From: Micromonospora radicis
Lineage (GTDB): Bacteria; Actinomycetota; Actinomycetes; Mycobacteriales; Micromonosporaceae
Length of the DNA: 64,000 bases
Direction of reading: 5' to 3'
Assembly: GCF_003583405.1 (NCBI RefSeq)
Contig: NZ_QXEC01000026.1
Span: 1 to 64,000, forward strand
Shown: one piece after another, positions 41,254-50,881 of the stretch
Numbering within the stretch: position 1 is the first letter of the stretch
Layout: each line of letters begins with the position of its first letter
Position numbers and translations under genes: made by a program
The notes under the pieces: generated by a model
Told to the model about the DNA's origin: nothing
Databases searched by the model: none
The model's input: only the letters and a program-made list of their open reading frames with translations

Positions 41254-43032
41254 TCAGTAGAGGAAGAAGGGCGCGGTGGGATCCCCGGCCGGTGGTAGGG
41301 CGACGTCCTGGACCTGCTCCCGCACGATCCGCTCGAACGGGCTGTTGCGGTAGATCACCCCGTTGGCCTCGTACATGAACGCCCCGGCCAGCGGAGAGTA
41401 CGGCGTGGCCGGGTACGCGGCCAGGTGGCTGACCGATGCACCGGCGTCGTCGCGCAGCCGGGTCTCCAGCACACCGTCCACGCTGACGTCGTGGATCGCC
41501 GGACGCCCGGCGGTACCGGCCACCAACAGCCGGCCCTCCGCCCACCATTCGACCGCCGTCAACCGAGTCAGGGAGGTGACCAGCCGACGGGCCGGACCGA
41601 CCGTGGGCACCCCGCCCTGCCAGCTGATCGCGGCCACGTACAGCGCGCCGTCGACGATCAGGGCGATCCGGTGCCCGTCCAGCGCGGCGGCCACCGCGTC
41701 GACCCGCCCCGGCAGACCGAGCTGCACCGGCCACATCGCCGCCTGCTCGTCGAAGCGGTACAGCTGGCCGTCTGCGATCACCATGCCGAACAGCTGGTCG
41801 CCGTCGTTGCGCAGCCAGACCGGCCGACCGAGCGCGGCGTGCACCGGGCCGGGGGTGAAGTGCTCCACCGTGCCCCGACCCCGGCCGACGCTCAGCCGCT
41901 GGCGGCCGTCCCCGGTGGCCACCACCAGGGCGGCCAGGATGTCGTCACCGGCGCGCCGCAGTCCGGCGGAGACCACGTTCCGGTTCGCCTCGGCGGCCAC
42001 CGGGACCGCGTCCACCGGCTCGTTGGCCACCGCGAGCGCGTGGATCGCCCCCTCGTAGACGCAGAACCGCCGCGCCCCGTCCGGCCAGTCCAACTGGTTG
42101 GCCGACCGCTGCTCGCCCAGGTCGACCAGCCGCCGGGACTGGTTGAGAATCTTGATCTCGACGGTGCCGTCCAGCTCCGACAACGACCAGGCCAGCTGGG
42201 TGGCGAACTGGTCCAGCCGGGTGTCGTCGGCGCCGGGCATGTCGAGGTTGACCTCCCACCGGCCGTCCGAACCGGTGGCGTTGTTGATCATCTCGGTCCG
42301 GTCGGGCAGCCCGGAGACGCCGACCCGCAGCCACTCCGAGGGGCCGGCGGTCAACCAGCGGACCACCTCGCTGACCCGCCGCTCGGGCGGGACCGCCGAG
42401 GAGAGGTAGCGCTGGTCGGGCACGAGCCGGTTGCGTTCGGAGTTCCAGAAGTAGATCGACTCGGCCTGGTAGTAGCGGCGCAGCGCGTCGTCGCTGAGCA
42501 GCAGCACGTTCGGCGGGTTGCTGACGTAGAAGCCGGCGTCGTCCTGGCCGGCCGGGCCGGCGTTGACCAGCTGGAACTCGTACGTCGTCTCGGTGGCCAG
42601 CGGCGGGACGAGCATCCCGTTGGCCCGCAGCAGCCCGACCTGCTGCACGGAGATGGTGACCTTCATGCTGTCGACGTCCGGCGCGATCACCGGGTTGTCG
42701 GTGAGGCGGACCACCGACAGCGCCACCTCGCTGCCCTGCTTCGCCTGCAGCCGACCGCGGTCGGCCACCGCGATGAACTGCTTGACCCGCTCGTACGCCC
42801 GGTCCGGTTCGCCCGCCGCGGCGGCCAGGAAGTTGCGCACGAACGCCTGGGCGTCGCTGCCACTGGCCTCCCGGTTCGGCGGCTCGCTGCCCCGGCCCAG
42901 CGACCAGCTGGTCTCCGCGGCCGGACCGCGCCGCTCGATCTGCACCTCGGACCGGTCGGGGATGCCGCACCCGACCACCCCGGTCAGCAGCAGCACGCCG
43001 CCGAGCGCGCCACCGAGCAGACGTCCCCTCAC
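41254..43032 (-). CDS. lpqB: Lipoprotein LpqB (MtrAB accessory)
   Basis: A 592-residue lipoprotein of the MtrAB-LpqB system. The signal peptide ends in the lipobox before C22 (TGVVGC). A GerMN domain lies near 205-330 (SEVVRWLTAGPSEWLRVGVSGLPDRTEM), followed by a C-terminal beta-propeller-like LpqB domain (about 335-590). In mycobacteria and Streptomyces LpqB interacts with the sensor MtrB and modulates signalling. The GTG start overlaps the mtrB stop (GTGA), and comF follows six bases after its stop. Confidence 0.95.
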   Translation of the reverse strand: MRGRLLGGALGGVLLLTGVVGCGIPDRSEVQIERRGPAAETSWSLGRGSEPPNREASGSDAQAFVRNFLAAAAGEPDRAYERVKQFIAVADRGRLQAKQGSEVALSVVRLTDNPVIAPDVDSMKVTISVQQVGLLRANGMLVPPLATETTYEFQLVNAGPAGQDDAGFYVSNPPNVLLLSDDALRRYYQAESIYFWNSERNRLVPDQRYLSSAVPPERRVSEVVRWLTAGPSEWLRVGVSGLPDRTEMINNATGSDGRWEVNLDMPGADDTRLDQFATQLAWSLSELDGTVEIKILNQSRRLVDLGEQRSANQLDWPDGARRFCVYEGAIHALAVANEPVDAVPVAAEANRNVVSAGLRRAGDDILAALVVATGDGRQRLSVGRGRGTVEHFTPGPVHAALGRPVWLRNDGDQLFGMVIADGQLYRFDEQAAMWPVQLGLPGRVDAVAAALDGHRIALIVDGALYVAAISWQGGVPTVGPARRLVTSLTRLTAVEWWAEGRLLVAGTAGRPAIHDVSVDGVLETRLRDDAGASVSHLAAYPATPYSPLAGAFMYEANGVIYRNSPFERIVREQVQDVALPPAGDPTAPFFLY

Positions 43033-44777
43033 GAGCCCACCTCCGCCCGCCGTTCCGGCACCGGGCCGACCGCGATCGTCCCGTCCGGCGCCGGACCGAT
43101 GGCCAGCAGGCCACCGGCGGGCACCCCGCCGAACGGCACCGCCGCGTCCGCGGGCACCAGGCGCAGCGGCGAGGTGGTCAGCCGATCACCGGCCCGCGCC
43201 GGCAGGGTGAGCCGGAACTGGGCGCCCTGCCCCGGCGCGCCCCACGCCTCCAGCCAACCGCCGTGCAACCGGGCGTCCTCCAGGCTGATCGACAGGCCCA
43301 GACCGGTGCCGCCGGTCTGCCGGGCCCGGGACGGGTCAGCCCGCCAGAACCGGTTGAAGACCAACTTCTCCTCACCCGGCTTGAGCCCCACCCCGTGGTC
43401 CCGGACGGTCACCGCGACGGCGGTCTCGTCCATCCCCAGGGTGATCCGTACCGGCCGGCCCTCGCCGTGCTCGACGGCGTTGCCGACCAGGTTGCGCAGT
43501 ACCCGTTCGACCCGGCGCGGGTCGATCTCGGCGATCACCGGCGCGGTCGGCACGTCCAGTTCGATCGCCACCCCGACCCGCTCGGCCAGCCCGGCGAGGC
43601 GGTCCACCACCCGGTGCACCACCGGCACCAGGTCGGTCGGCTCGGCGTCGAGCACCGCGAAGCCGGCGTCGAACCGGCTGATCTCCAGCAGGTCGGTCAG
43701 CAACTCCTCGAACCGGTCCAGCTCGGCCTGGAGCAACTCGGCGCTGCGGGCCACCGCCGGTTCGAACTCGTCGCGCTCGGCGAAGATCAGGTCGGCGGCC
43801 ATCCGGACCGTGGTCAGCGGGGTACGCAGCTCGTGCGAGACGTCCGAGGTGAACCGGCGTTGCAGCCGGGACATCTCCTCCAGGCGCAGGATCTGCCGTT
43901 GCAGGTTGGTGGCCATCTGGTTGAACGACGCGGCGAGCAGGGCGAGATCGTCCTCGCCGTTGACCGCCATCCGCTGGTCGAGCAGCCCGGCGGAGAGCCG
44001 CTGGGCGGTCCGCGCGGCCACCCGTACCGGGGTCACCACCAGCCGGGTCACCAGCGCGGCGAGCAGGCCGAGCAGCAGCACCAGGGCGGCGCCGGTGGCC
44101 ACCACCGTGGCGCGGGCCTGGGCGGCGGTGGTGTCCTGCAGCGTCAGCGGTACGAAGTAGTAGAGCTCCACCTGGCCGAAACGGGTCGGCACCGGCGAGC
44201 CGTAGACCAGGTACTTCATGTCCCGGTCGCCGATGAGGCGGCCGGTGCGGATCTGGTTGGCCACGTTGCCGCCGGCCACCGCCGCCCGCAGTTCCGGGCT
44301 GATCAACGGCCGGAAGTCCTCCACCGCGGGCGAGCTGCGCGGCAGGATCATCCCGCCGGTGCCGTCCGCGGTCACCGCGACCACCACCCCGCTGGTCTGC
44401 TGCGGGTCGCCGCCGGCCAGGTAGTTGACCGTGCCGTCGATGGTCTCCTGGAGCTGGGCCTCCTGCGGCTGGCTGTAGAGGCTGAACTGCTTGGCCGCGT
44501 ACTCGGCACCGCTGGTCAGCCGCTGCTGGACGTCGATCTTGGCGTTCTCCAGCAGGATGCTGGTGATCTTGTCTGCGATCAGGTACGCGAAGCCGCCCAC
44601 CAGCAGGCTCGAGACCACCAGCGTGATGGTCACCACACGCACCTGCAACGAGCGGCGCCAGGTCTGGTGCAGCCCGGCGAACAACCGCAGGGCCCGACCG
44701 CTCAACCCACGCCACAGCTCCCGTACGGCACCACGCCGACGGGTCGCGTCGAGATCGGGGATCGGGGAGGTGGTCAC
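43029..44777 (-). CDS. mtrB: Sensor histidine kinase MtrB
   Basis: A 582-residue membrane histidine kinase, partner of MtrA, controlling cell-wall and division genes. Helix 1 spans about 46-69, an extracytoplasmic sensor domain runs to about 220, helix 2 is at 222-247, then HAMP (about 247-300), the H-box with phosphorylated H315 (SDVSHELRTPL), the N-box RNLVGNAVEHGEG, and the G-boxes DHGVGLKP and GGTGLGLSI. The tail is Pro/Gly-rich. It starts with GTG 12 bases after the mtrA stop. Confidence 0.95.
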   Translation of the reverse strand: MTTSPIPDLDATRRRGAVRELWRGLSGRALRLFAGLHQTWRRSLQVRVVTITLVVSSLLVGGFAYLIADKITSILLENAKIDVQQRLTSGAEYAAKQFSLYSQPQEAQLQETIDGTVNYLAGGDPQQTSGVVVAVTADGTGGMILPRSSPAVEDFRPLISPELRAAVAGGNVANQIRTGRLIGDRDMKYLVYGSPVPTRFGQVELYYFVPLTLQDTTAAQARATVVATGAALVLLLGLLAALVTRLVVTPVRVAARTAQRLSAGLLDQRMAVNGEDDLALLAASFNQMATNLQRQILRLEEMSRLQRRFTSDVSHELRTPLTTVRMAADLIFAERDEFEPAVARSAELLQAELDRFEELLTDLLEISRFDAGFAVLDAEPTDLVPVVHRVVDRLAGLAERVGVAIELDVPTAPVIAEIDPRRVERVLRNLVGNAVEHGEGRPVRITLGMDETAVAVTVRDHGVGLKPGEEKLVFNRFWRADPSRARQTGGTGLGLSISLEDARLHGGWLEAWGAPGQGAQFRLTLPARAGDRLTTSPLRLVPADAAVPFGGVPAGGLLAIGPAPDGTIAVGPVPERRAEVGS

Positions 44778-44789
44778 AGTGCGACCAGG

Positions 44790-45479
44790 CTATCCGGTAC
44801 CCGCCTTGTAACCCACGCCCCGCACGGTGAGGATGATTTCCGGCCGCTCCGGATCCGGCTCGATCTTGGCGCGGAGGCGCTGCACGTGCACGTTGACCAG
44901 GCGGGTGTCGGCCGCATGCCGGTATCCCCAGACCTGCTCCAGCAGCACCTCGCGGGTGAAGACCTGACGCGGCTTGCGGGCCAGCGCGACCAGCAGGTCG
45001 AACTCCAGCGGCGTCAGCTTCACCTCCTCGCCGTTGCGGCTGACGGTGTGGGCCGGCACGTCGATGGAGATCTGGTTGCCGGGTGGTCCGATGGTGAGCA
45101 GCTCGGGGGCGGCATCCTCCCCCCGCCGCAGCCGCGCCCGCATCCGGGCCACCAGCTCCTTGGGCTTGAACGGCTTCACCACGTAGTCGTCCGCCCCCGA
45201 CTCCAGGCCGAGCACGACGTCGACCGTGTCGCTCTTGGCGGTCAGCATCACGATCGGCACCCCCGATTCCGCCCGAATCGCCCGAGCGACATCAATGCCG
45301 CTCATTCCGGGCAGCATCAGGTCGAGCAGGACGATGTCGGGCCGGTTGTCGCGGAACGCGGCCAGGGCCCGTTCCCCGTCCGCCACGAAAGAGGGCATGA
45401 AACCCTCGCTGCGCAGGACGATGCCGAGCATCTCGGCGAGCGCGGGGTCGTCGTCGACCACCAGTACCCGGGCTCTCAT
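44790..45479 (-). CDS. mtrA: Response regulator MtrA
   Basis: A 229-residue OmpR/PhoB-type response regulator. The receiver domain (1-120) has the acidic pocket VVDDDPAL (D9-D11) and phospho-acceptor D53 in LLDLMLPGMSG, followed by the MLTAKS segment. The winged-helix DNA-binding domain (about 130-228) has LLVALARKPRQVFTREVLLEQVWGYRHAADTRLVNVHVQRLRAKIE. It is the first gene of mtrA-mtrB-lpqB-comF, divergent from the membrane-protein cluster across a 210-base spacer that must hold both promoters. Confidence 0.97.
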   Translation of the reverse strand: MRARVLVVDDDPALAEMLGIVLRSEGFMPSFVADGERALAAFRDNRPDIVLLDLMLPGMSGIDVARAIRAESGVPIVMLTAKSDTVDVVLGLESGADDYVVKPFKPKELVARMRARLRRGEDAAPELLTIGPPGNQISIDVPAHTVSRNGEEVKLTPLEFDLLVALARKPRQVFTREVLLEQVWGYRHAADTRLVNVHVQRLRAKIEPDPERPEIILTVRGVGYKAGTG

Positions 45480-45690
45480 GGGGTTAATGTTTCCATCCCG
45501 TTCAGTTCGGTGGGTTCGGCGTCACCCGGCACGCTACTGCCGTCACGGGCGCCGCGCCCAGCACCGGCGGTTGCAGCACTCACCCGAGCCGCCCCGGCGG
45601 GCGGGGTGTCCACCCGGGCACTCGCGCGTGTCAACATGATCCCTGGCCGCGCCCTCGCGCGCCAGAATCCAGTCCTGGACAGGAGTACGC

Positions 45691-46536
45691 GTGCCCGACG
45701 TCGGCTCGACCGCGGCACTCCCTGGCCGCCCACTCACCGTCGGTGAACTGCTCGACTCCGCCGTACTGCTGCTGCGGGGCCACGCTGGTGTCCTGCTCCC
45801 GCTCGCCGCGGTGCTGGCCGTCGGCGAGCAACTCCTGCTGCTCCCCCTGCGCACCGCCGTCGGCGCCGATCCGCCGCTGTGGTGGGCGGCCGGGCTCGGC
45901 AACCTCGGCCCCTTCCTGTTCCTGCTCGCCGTCGGCGCGGCCGGCGAAGCCATGATCATCATGCTGCTCGGCAATCCGGCCGCCCGCGCGGCCGGTGCCG
46001 CGCTGGTCGGTCACCGGATCACCGGCCGGGAACTGCTGCGCCCCACCGGTGCCCGCTGGGGCGCGACCGCCCTGCTCTGCCTGGTCGTCGGCGCCACGAT
46101 GCTGCTCGCGTCCCTGGCCGGTCCGACCTGGTTCGTCGGCTTCGCCCTGCTCGGCGCGGTGGCTCCGGCGCTGGCGCTCGACCGGGTCGCGCCGGGTCGC
46201 GCCCTGCCCCGCGCGGTCACCCTCGCGCTGCGCGTGGACGGCCGGGGCGCGGCCCTGCGGCTGCTCGGCTACCTGCTCTGGTGGATCCTGCGGGTCGGCC
46301 TCGGCTGGGGCCTGTTCGTCGGGCTCTCCGCGCTCGGCCCGGTGCCGCCCGACCGGGCCGTGGCCGTGGCCATGCTGATCTGGGCGGCCGTGAACACGGT
46401 CGGCTACGCCGCGCTGGCCTGCCTGGACGCGGTCCTGCACCTGGAGACCCGGATCCGCACCGAGGGACTCGACATCCAGCTCGCCCGGACCCCCGTCGGC
46501 GTACCGCGGGCCACCCGGCTGGCGGTCCACGGATGA
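45691..46536 (+). CDS. Membrane protein, first gene of the MoxR/DUF58 cluster
   Basis: A 281-residue integral membrane protein with about six hydrophobic segments (roughly 30-52, 65-90, 118-140, 142-160, 195-220 and 225-245). The motif PGRPLTVGELLDSAVLLLRGH near the N-terminus resembles glycerophosphoryl-diester-phosphodiesterase-like membrane domains of actinobacteria. It starts with GTG. The stop overlaps the DUF4129 start by four bases, and the next four genes are coupled the same way. I infer a role with that cluster in envelope or sporulation-like processes; the biochemical function is unknown. Confidence 0.75.
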   Translation: MPDVGSTAALPGRPLTVGELLDSAVLLLRGHAGVLLPLAAVLAVGEQLLLLPLRTAVGADPPLWWAAGLGNLGPFLFLLAVGAAGEAMIIMLLGNPAARAAGAALVGHRITGRELLRPTGARWGATALLCLVVGATMLLASLAGPTWFVGFALLGAVAPALALDRVAPGRALPRAVTLALRVDGRGAALRLLGYLLWWILRVGLGWGLFVGLSALGPVPPDRAVAVAMLIWAAVNTVGYAALACLDAVLHLETRIRTEGLDIQLARTPVGVPRATRLAVHG

Positions 46537-47189
46537 GCTTCGACCGGTGGTGGACCGAGACCACGGCGGCGCTCGGTGACCGCCTTCCACTCCCGCTGGC
46601 CGCGCTGCTGCTGGTGCTGGCGACCGCGCTGGCCGCGACCGCCTGGTACACCTACCCCGCCTGGGTGCCCCGCCGGCTGCCGCGTCCACGCCGCAGGCGC
46701 GCCCCCCGGCCGCGCCGCCGGCCCACCGCCGGCCCCCCGCCCCCGCCGGCCACCGCCGCCCCCGAATCCGCGACGCCGCAGGTCGACGCCGCCAGGTCGG
46801 CCGAGCGGCTGGCCGACCGGCTCGCCGCCGATGGCCGCTACGCGGAGGCCATCCGCGAACGGCTGCGGTCCCTGGTCCACGACCTGGCCCGGCGCGGTGT
46901 GCGGGTCCGCCCCGGGATGACCGTCACCGAGATCGTCAGCACGGCCACCGCCCGCCGCCCGGCCGCCGGACCGTTCCTCGCCGCCGCCGCGGCGATCTTC
47001 GCCCAGGCCTGGTACGCCCAGCGTCCCGCCACCGCCGAGCAGGACCACCGGATGCGCGAGCACACCACCCGGCTACGGCACCTGCTCGACGGGGAGACCG
47101 ACGGCACCCCCGTCCCGCCGGGCGGGCCCGATACCGACGCCGCTCCGGCGAGCACCCTCGGGAACCGGCCCGAGGAGCCGGCCCGGTGA
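46533..47189 (+). CDS. DUF4129-domain membrane protein
   Basis: A 218-residue protein with one transmembrane helix (about 18-40), a very basic proline/arginine stretch (about 45-70), and a cytoplasmic DUF4129 domain (about 85-185) with DGRYAEAIRERLRSLVHDLARRGV, PGMTVTEIV and AAIFAQAWYAQRPAT. DUF4129 proteins usually accompany MoxR ATPases and DUF58 proteins. The ATG overlaps the upstream stop (ATGA) and the next gene begins in its stop (GTGA). Function unknown. Confidence 0.8.
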   Translation: MSFDRWWTETTAALGDRLPLPLAALLLVLATALAATAWYTYPAWVPRRLPRPRRRRAPRPRRRPTAGPPPPPATAAPESATPQVDAARSAERLADRLAADGRYAEAIRERLRSLVHDLARRGVRVRPGMTVTEIVSTATARRPAAGPFLAAAAAIFAQAWYAQRPATAEQDHRMREHTTRLRHLLDGETDGTPVPPGGPDTDAAPASTLGNRPEEPAR

Positions 47190-48571
47190 ACACTCGTACC
47201 CGGCGCCGGACCCGCCGCCATCGGATCCTGATCCCGGTGTTGCTGGGCGCGTTGGTGCTCGTCACCACGCTGGTCACCCGCGCGATCGACCAGCCGGCCC
47301 AGACCGACGAGGGCTTCCTGTCGCCGGTGGCCACCGGGGACGACGGCGGCAGCCGGTTGGCCGCCGGGCTCGCCGGCCGAGGGGTGCTGGTGCAGCGCGA
47401 GGTCGACACCCTCCGGGCGCTGCGGGCCACCCGGTCCGGTCCGGCCACCCTGTTCGTCCCGGCACCGGAACTGCTGCATCCACAGACCGTCGACCGGCTG
47501 GGCATGTTGCCCGAGGGCATCCGGTTGGTCCTGGTCGACCCGCCGCGGCGGGTGCTGGCCGGCGCCGGGTTGCCGCTGCGGCCGACCAGTCGACGGTGGG
47601 CGGCCCGGGCCGCCGGCCCACACACCCCGCGGCCCTGTCCGCTGGCCGAGGTCAGCCCCGCCGGGACGGTCGCCGTCGAGCGGCAGCGGTACGCCCCGAC
47701 CGGCACGTCCGGCGCCGTCGATCTCTGCTTCGGGGCCGGGGTGGCCCGGTTGTCCGGCCCGGCGGAGAGCATCGTCGTGGGTGCCAGCGACCCATTCCGC
47801 AACAGCCGGATCGACGAGTGGGACAACCGGGCCTTCGCCACCGCCCTGCTGGCCACCACCGGTCGGGTGATCTGGCTGGACCTCGACGGCCCCGCGCCGG
47901 CACCACCCAGACTCAGCGTCCCGCCCACCTCGCCGCCGGCCGAACCCGACCTCGACGGCCCGGTCTACGACCCACCCGTCGACCCGGACGAGCAGGGTTC
48001 AGGTGGCGTCGAGGAGACGCCGAGTCCCCACGGTGGCGGCGACGCGTCCGGCGGGGCGGGCCGGGAGCAGACCGCCAACCCGCTCTGGTCCGCCTTCCCG
48101 CCCTGGTTCTGGGCGTTGCTCGCGCAGCTGGCCCTGGCCGCGCTGTTGGTGGCCGCGGCGCGGGCCCGCCGGTTCGGCCCGCCCACCCCGGAACCGCTGC
48201 CGGTGTCCGTGCCCGCGGCCGAGACCGTGCTCGGCCGGGCACGGCTCTACCAGCGGGCGAAGGCCCGGCAGAGCGTCGCCGAGACACTCCGGGCCGCCGC
48301 ACGGTTCCGGCTGACCCGCCGGCTGCACCTGCCGACCGACGCGCCGCCGACCGACGTCGCGGCGGCCGTGGCCGCCGGCACCGGCGGTCGCCCGGAGCGG
48401 GTCCACGAACTGCTCCACGGCGACGCCCCGAGCACCGACCGCGAACTGTTGGACCTGGCCGGCGAGCTGGACCGCACCGCCCGGCACGACGGCGCTACCG
48501 GCCGGACCGACCACTCCCGGCAGGCGCCCGCCACGCCGCCGCAACCCCGCTCCGAAGGAGACCCCCGGTGA
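47186..48571 (+). CDS. DUF4350-domain membrane protein
   Basis: A 461-residue protein with an N-terminal helix (about 15-33), an extracytoplasmic DUF4350 domain (about 45-240) resembling a Rossmann-like or glutamine-amidotransferase-like fold, a Pro/Gly-rich linker (250-300), a second helix (about 305-325) and a cytoplasmic tail with KARQSVAETLRAAARFRLTRRLHL. In actinobacteria this family stands between DUF4129 and MoxR genes. It starts with GTG inside the previous stop. The substrate or role is not established. Confidence 0.8.
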   Translation: MNTRTRRRTRRHRILIPVLLGALVLVTTLVTRAIDQPAQTDEGFLSPVATGDDGGSRLAAGLAGRGVLVQREVDTLRALRATRSGPATLFVPAPELLHPQTVDRLGMLPEGIRLVLVDPPRRVLAGAGLPLRPTSRRWAARAAGPHTPRPCPLAEVSPAGTVAVERQRYAPTGTSGAVDLCFGAGVARLSGPAESIVVGASDPFRNSRIDEWDNRAFATALLATTGRVIWLDLDGPAPAPPRLSVPPTSPPAEPDLDGPVYDPPVDPDEQGSGGVEETPSPHGGGDASGGAGREQTANPLWSAFPPWFWALLAQLALAALLVAAARARRFGPPTPEPLPVSVPAAETVLGRARLYQRAKARQSVAETLRAAARFRLTRRLHLPTDAPPTDVAAAVAAGTGGRPERVHELLHGDAPSTDRELLDLAGELDRTARHDGATGRTDHSRQAPATPPQPRSEGDPR

Positions 48572-49554
48572 CCCGACCCACGATGACCGCCGATCCGCTC
48601 GCCACCGACCCCGCCCGGGCAGCGTTGCACCGGTTGCGCGCCGAGGTCGCCAAGGCGGTCGTCGGGCAGGACGGCGTGGTCACCGGCCTGATCGTCGCCC
48701 TGCTCTGCCGCGGCCACGTGCTGCTGGAAGGGGTACCGGGGGTGGCGAAGACGCTGTTGGTGCGTACCGTGGCCGCCGCGCTCGACCTCACCGACCGGCG
48801 GGTGCAGTTCACCCCCGACCTGATGCCGGGTGACGTCACCGGCTCGATGATCTTCGACTCCCGCACCGCCGCCTTCACCTTCCGGGAGGGGCCGGTCTTC
48901 ACCAACCTGCTGCTCGCCGACGAGATCAACCGGACCCCGCCGAAGACCCAGTCCGCGCTGCTGGAGGTGATGGAGGAACGGCAGGTCACCGTCGAGGGCG
49001 AGCGCCGCGCGCTGCCCGACCCGTTCATCGTCGCCGCCACCCAGAACCCGGTGGAGTACGAGGGCACGTACCCGCTGCCGGAGGCCCAGCTGGACCGGTT
49101 CCTGCTCAAGCTCACCGTGCCGCTGCCCGCCCGGGACGAGGAACTGGGCGTACTGCGCGCCCACCACGCCGGCTTCGACCCCCGGGACCTGGCCGCCGCC
49201 GGGGTGCGCGCGGTGGCCGGCGCGAGCGACCTGGCGACGGCCCGCGCGGCCGTCGGTCGGGTGCACGTCGCCGAGCCGCTGCTCGGCTACATCGTCGACC
49301 TGTGCCGGGCCACCCGCGCCACGCCCGCGCTGGAACTCGGCGCCTCCCCGCGCGGCGCGACGGCACTGCTCGGCACCGCCAAGGCGTGGGCCTGGCTGAC
49401 CGGCCGCGACCACGTGGTGCCCGACGACGTCAAGGCGATGGCGCGGCCCACCCTGCGGCACCGGCTGCGGCTGCGCCCGGAGGTCGAGTTGGAGGGCGTC
49501 GGGGTGGACGCCGTGCTGGACACGGTGCTGGCCACCGTGCCGACGCCACGATGA
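48568..49554 (+). CDS. MoxR-family AAA+ ATPase
   Basis: A 328-residue AAA+ ATPase of the MoxR family, chaperone-like proteins that mature or remodel partner complexes. Walker A is GVPGVAKT (55-62), Walker B is LLLADEINR with D118 and E119, sensor 1 is VAATQNPVEYEGTYPLPEAQLDRF, and the C-terminal AAA lid follows from about 250 (SPRGATALLGTAKAWAWLTGRDHVVPDDVKA). GAAGGAG lies seven bases before the GTG. The overlap with the DUF58 gene (ATGA) and the partner genes upstream are the classic MoxR-DUF58 arrangement. Confidence 0.93.
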   Translation: MTRPTMTADPLATDPARAALHRLRAEVAKAVVGQDGVVTGLIVALLCRGHVLLEGVPGVAKTLLVRTVAAALDLTDRRVQFTPDLMPGDVTGSMIFDSRTAAFTFREGPVFTNLLLADEINRTPPKTQSALLEVMEERQVTVEGERRALPDPFIVAATQNPVEYEGTYPLPEAQLDRFLLKLTVPLPARDEELGVLRAHHAGFDPRDLAAAGVRAVAGASDLATARAAVGRVHVAEPLLGYIVDLCRATRATPALELGASPRGATALLGTAKAWAWLTGRDHVVPDDVKAMARPTLRHRLRLRPEVELEGVGVDAVLDTVLATVPTPR

Positions 49555-50861
49555 CGTGGCGGGCGGCAGCCCTGCTCGCGGCCGGCGCGCTGACCCTGCC
49601 CGCCTGGCCGGCACCCTTCGTCGGGGTGGCGGTGATGACCGGCGCGGTCCTCCTGCTGATCGGCGTGGACCTGGCGCTGGCCGCGCCGCTACGGGCGCTC
49701 ACCGCGCACCGCGACGGCGAGCGTTCGGTACGCCTCGGCGGCACCGCCACGGTCACCCTGCACCTACACAACACCTCCGGCCGTACGATGCGCGCCCAGG
49801 TCCGCGACGCCTGGGTGCCGTCGGCCGGAGCCCGGCCGGACGTACCGCCGGGCCGGGTGGTGCACGTCGCCCCCGGTGACGTACTGGCGCTGCCCAGCCG
49901 GCTGACCCCCACCCGGCGCGGGGACCGGCCCGCGGCGACGCTGACCGTCCGCTCGCTCGGGCCGCTCGGGTTGGCCTACCGCCAGCGCACCGGCCGACCG
50001 GACACACCGCCGTGGACCCTGCGCGTGGTGCCCCGCTTCGACGCCCGACGGCACCTGCCGGAGAAGCTGTCCCGGCTGCGGGTGATCGACGGTACGCAGG
50101 TCGGTCAGGGACGCGGCGCGGGCACCGAGTTCGACACCCTGCGCGAGTACGTGCCCGGGGACGACGTGCGTTCCATCGACTGGCGGGCCAGCGCCCGCCG
50201 GGCCGAGGTGCTGGTGCGGAGCTGGCGACCGGAACGGGACCGGCGGCTGGTCTGCGTGCTGGACACCGGCCGCACCTCGGCGGTTCGGCTCGGCGACGAG
50301 CCCCGGTTGGACACCTCGATCGAGGCGACGTTGCTGCTCACCGCGCTGGCGGCGCGCGCCGGTGACCGGGTGGACGTACTCGCCGCCGACAGTGCGGCAC
50401 GCGCGTCGGTCCTCGGTGCCGAACGACCGGCCCAGTGGCCCCGGCTGGCGCACACCCTGGCCCCGCTGCAACCGGCGCTGACGGAGACGGACTACCGGCT
50501 GATCGTCGGTGAGCTGCTGCGCCGGCACCGCCCGCGCAGCCTGGTGGTGCTCCTCACCGCGCTGGAGCCCGGCGCGCTCGGCGAAGGGCTCCTGCCGGTG
50601 TTGCCCCGGTTGACCGCGCGGCACCGGGTGCTGGTGGCGGCGGCACAGGATCCGGTGCTGGTCGCGCTCACCAGCACCCCGCCCCGACGGCCCCGGGACG
50701 CCTACGCCGCGGCTGCCGCCTGGCGTACGCTCGCCGAACGTGACCGCCTGACGGCAGCGCTGACCCGCCACGGCGTCACCGTCGTCGACGTACCCGCCCC
50801 GCGCCTGCCGTCCGCCCTCGCCGACGCCTACCTGCACCTCAAGGCCACCGGTCGGCTCTGA
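49551..50861 (+). CDS. DUF58-domain protein
   Basis: A 436-residue protein with two N-terminal hydrophobic segments (about 3-20 and 25-45), a beta-rich extracytoplasmic-like part (about 55-165) and the DUF58 core near 186-245 (GRGAGTEFDTLREYVPGDDVRSIDWRASARRAEVLVR), followed by a von-Willebrand-A-like domain (RRLVCVLDTGRTS and later segments). DUF58 proteins are the usual clients of MoxR ATPases. The ATG overlaps the moxR stop. Role inferred only from family association. Confidence 0.88.
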   Translation: MTWRAAALLAAGALTLPAWPAPFVGVAVMTGAVLLLIGVDLALAAPLRALTAHRDGERSVRLGGTATVTLHLHNTSGRTMRAQVRDAWVPSAGARPDVPPGRVVHVAPGDVLALPSRLTPTRRGDRPAATLTVRSLGPLGLAYRQRTGRPDTPPWTLRVVPRFDARRHLPEKLSRLRVIDGTQVGQGRGAGTEFDTLREYVPGDDVRSIDWRASARRAEVLVRSWRPERDRRLVCVLDTGRTSAVRLGDEPRLDTSIEATLLLTALAARAGDRVDVLAADSAARASVLGAERPAQWPRLAHTLAPLQPALTETDYRLIVGELLRRHRPRSLVVLLTALEPGALGEGLLPVLPRLTARHRVLVAAAQDPVLVALTSTPPRRPRDAYAAAAAWRTLAERDRLTAALTRHGVTVVDVPAPRLPSALADAYLHLKATGRL

Positions 50862-50881
50862 CCCGCGCACCGATGCGGCGG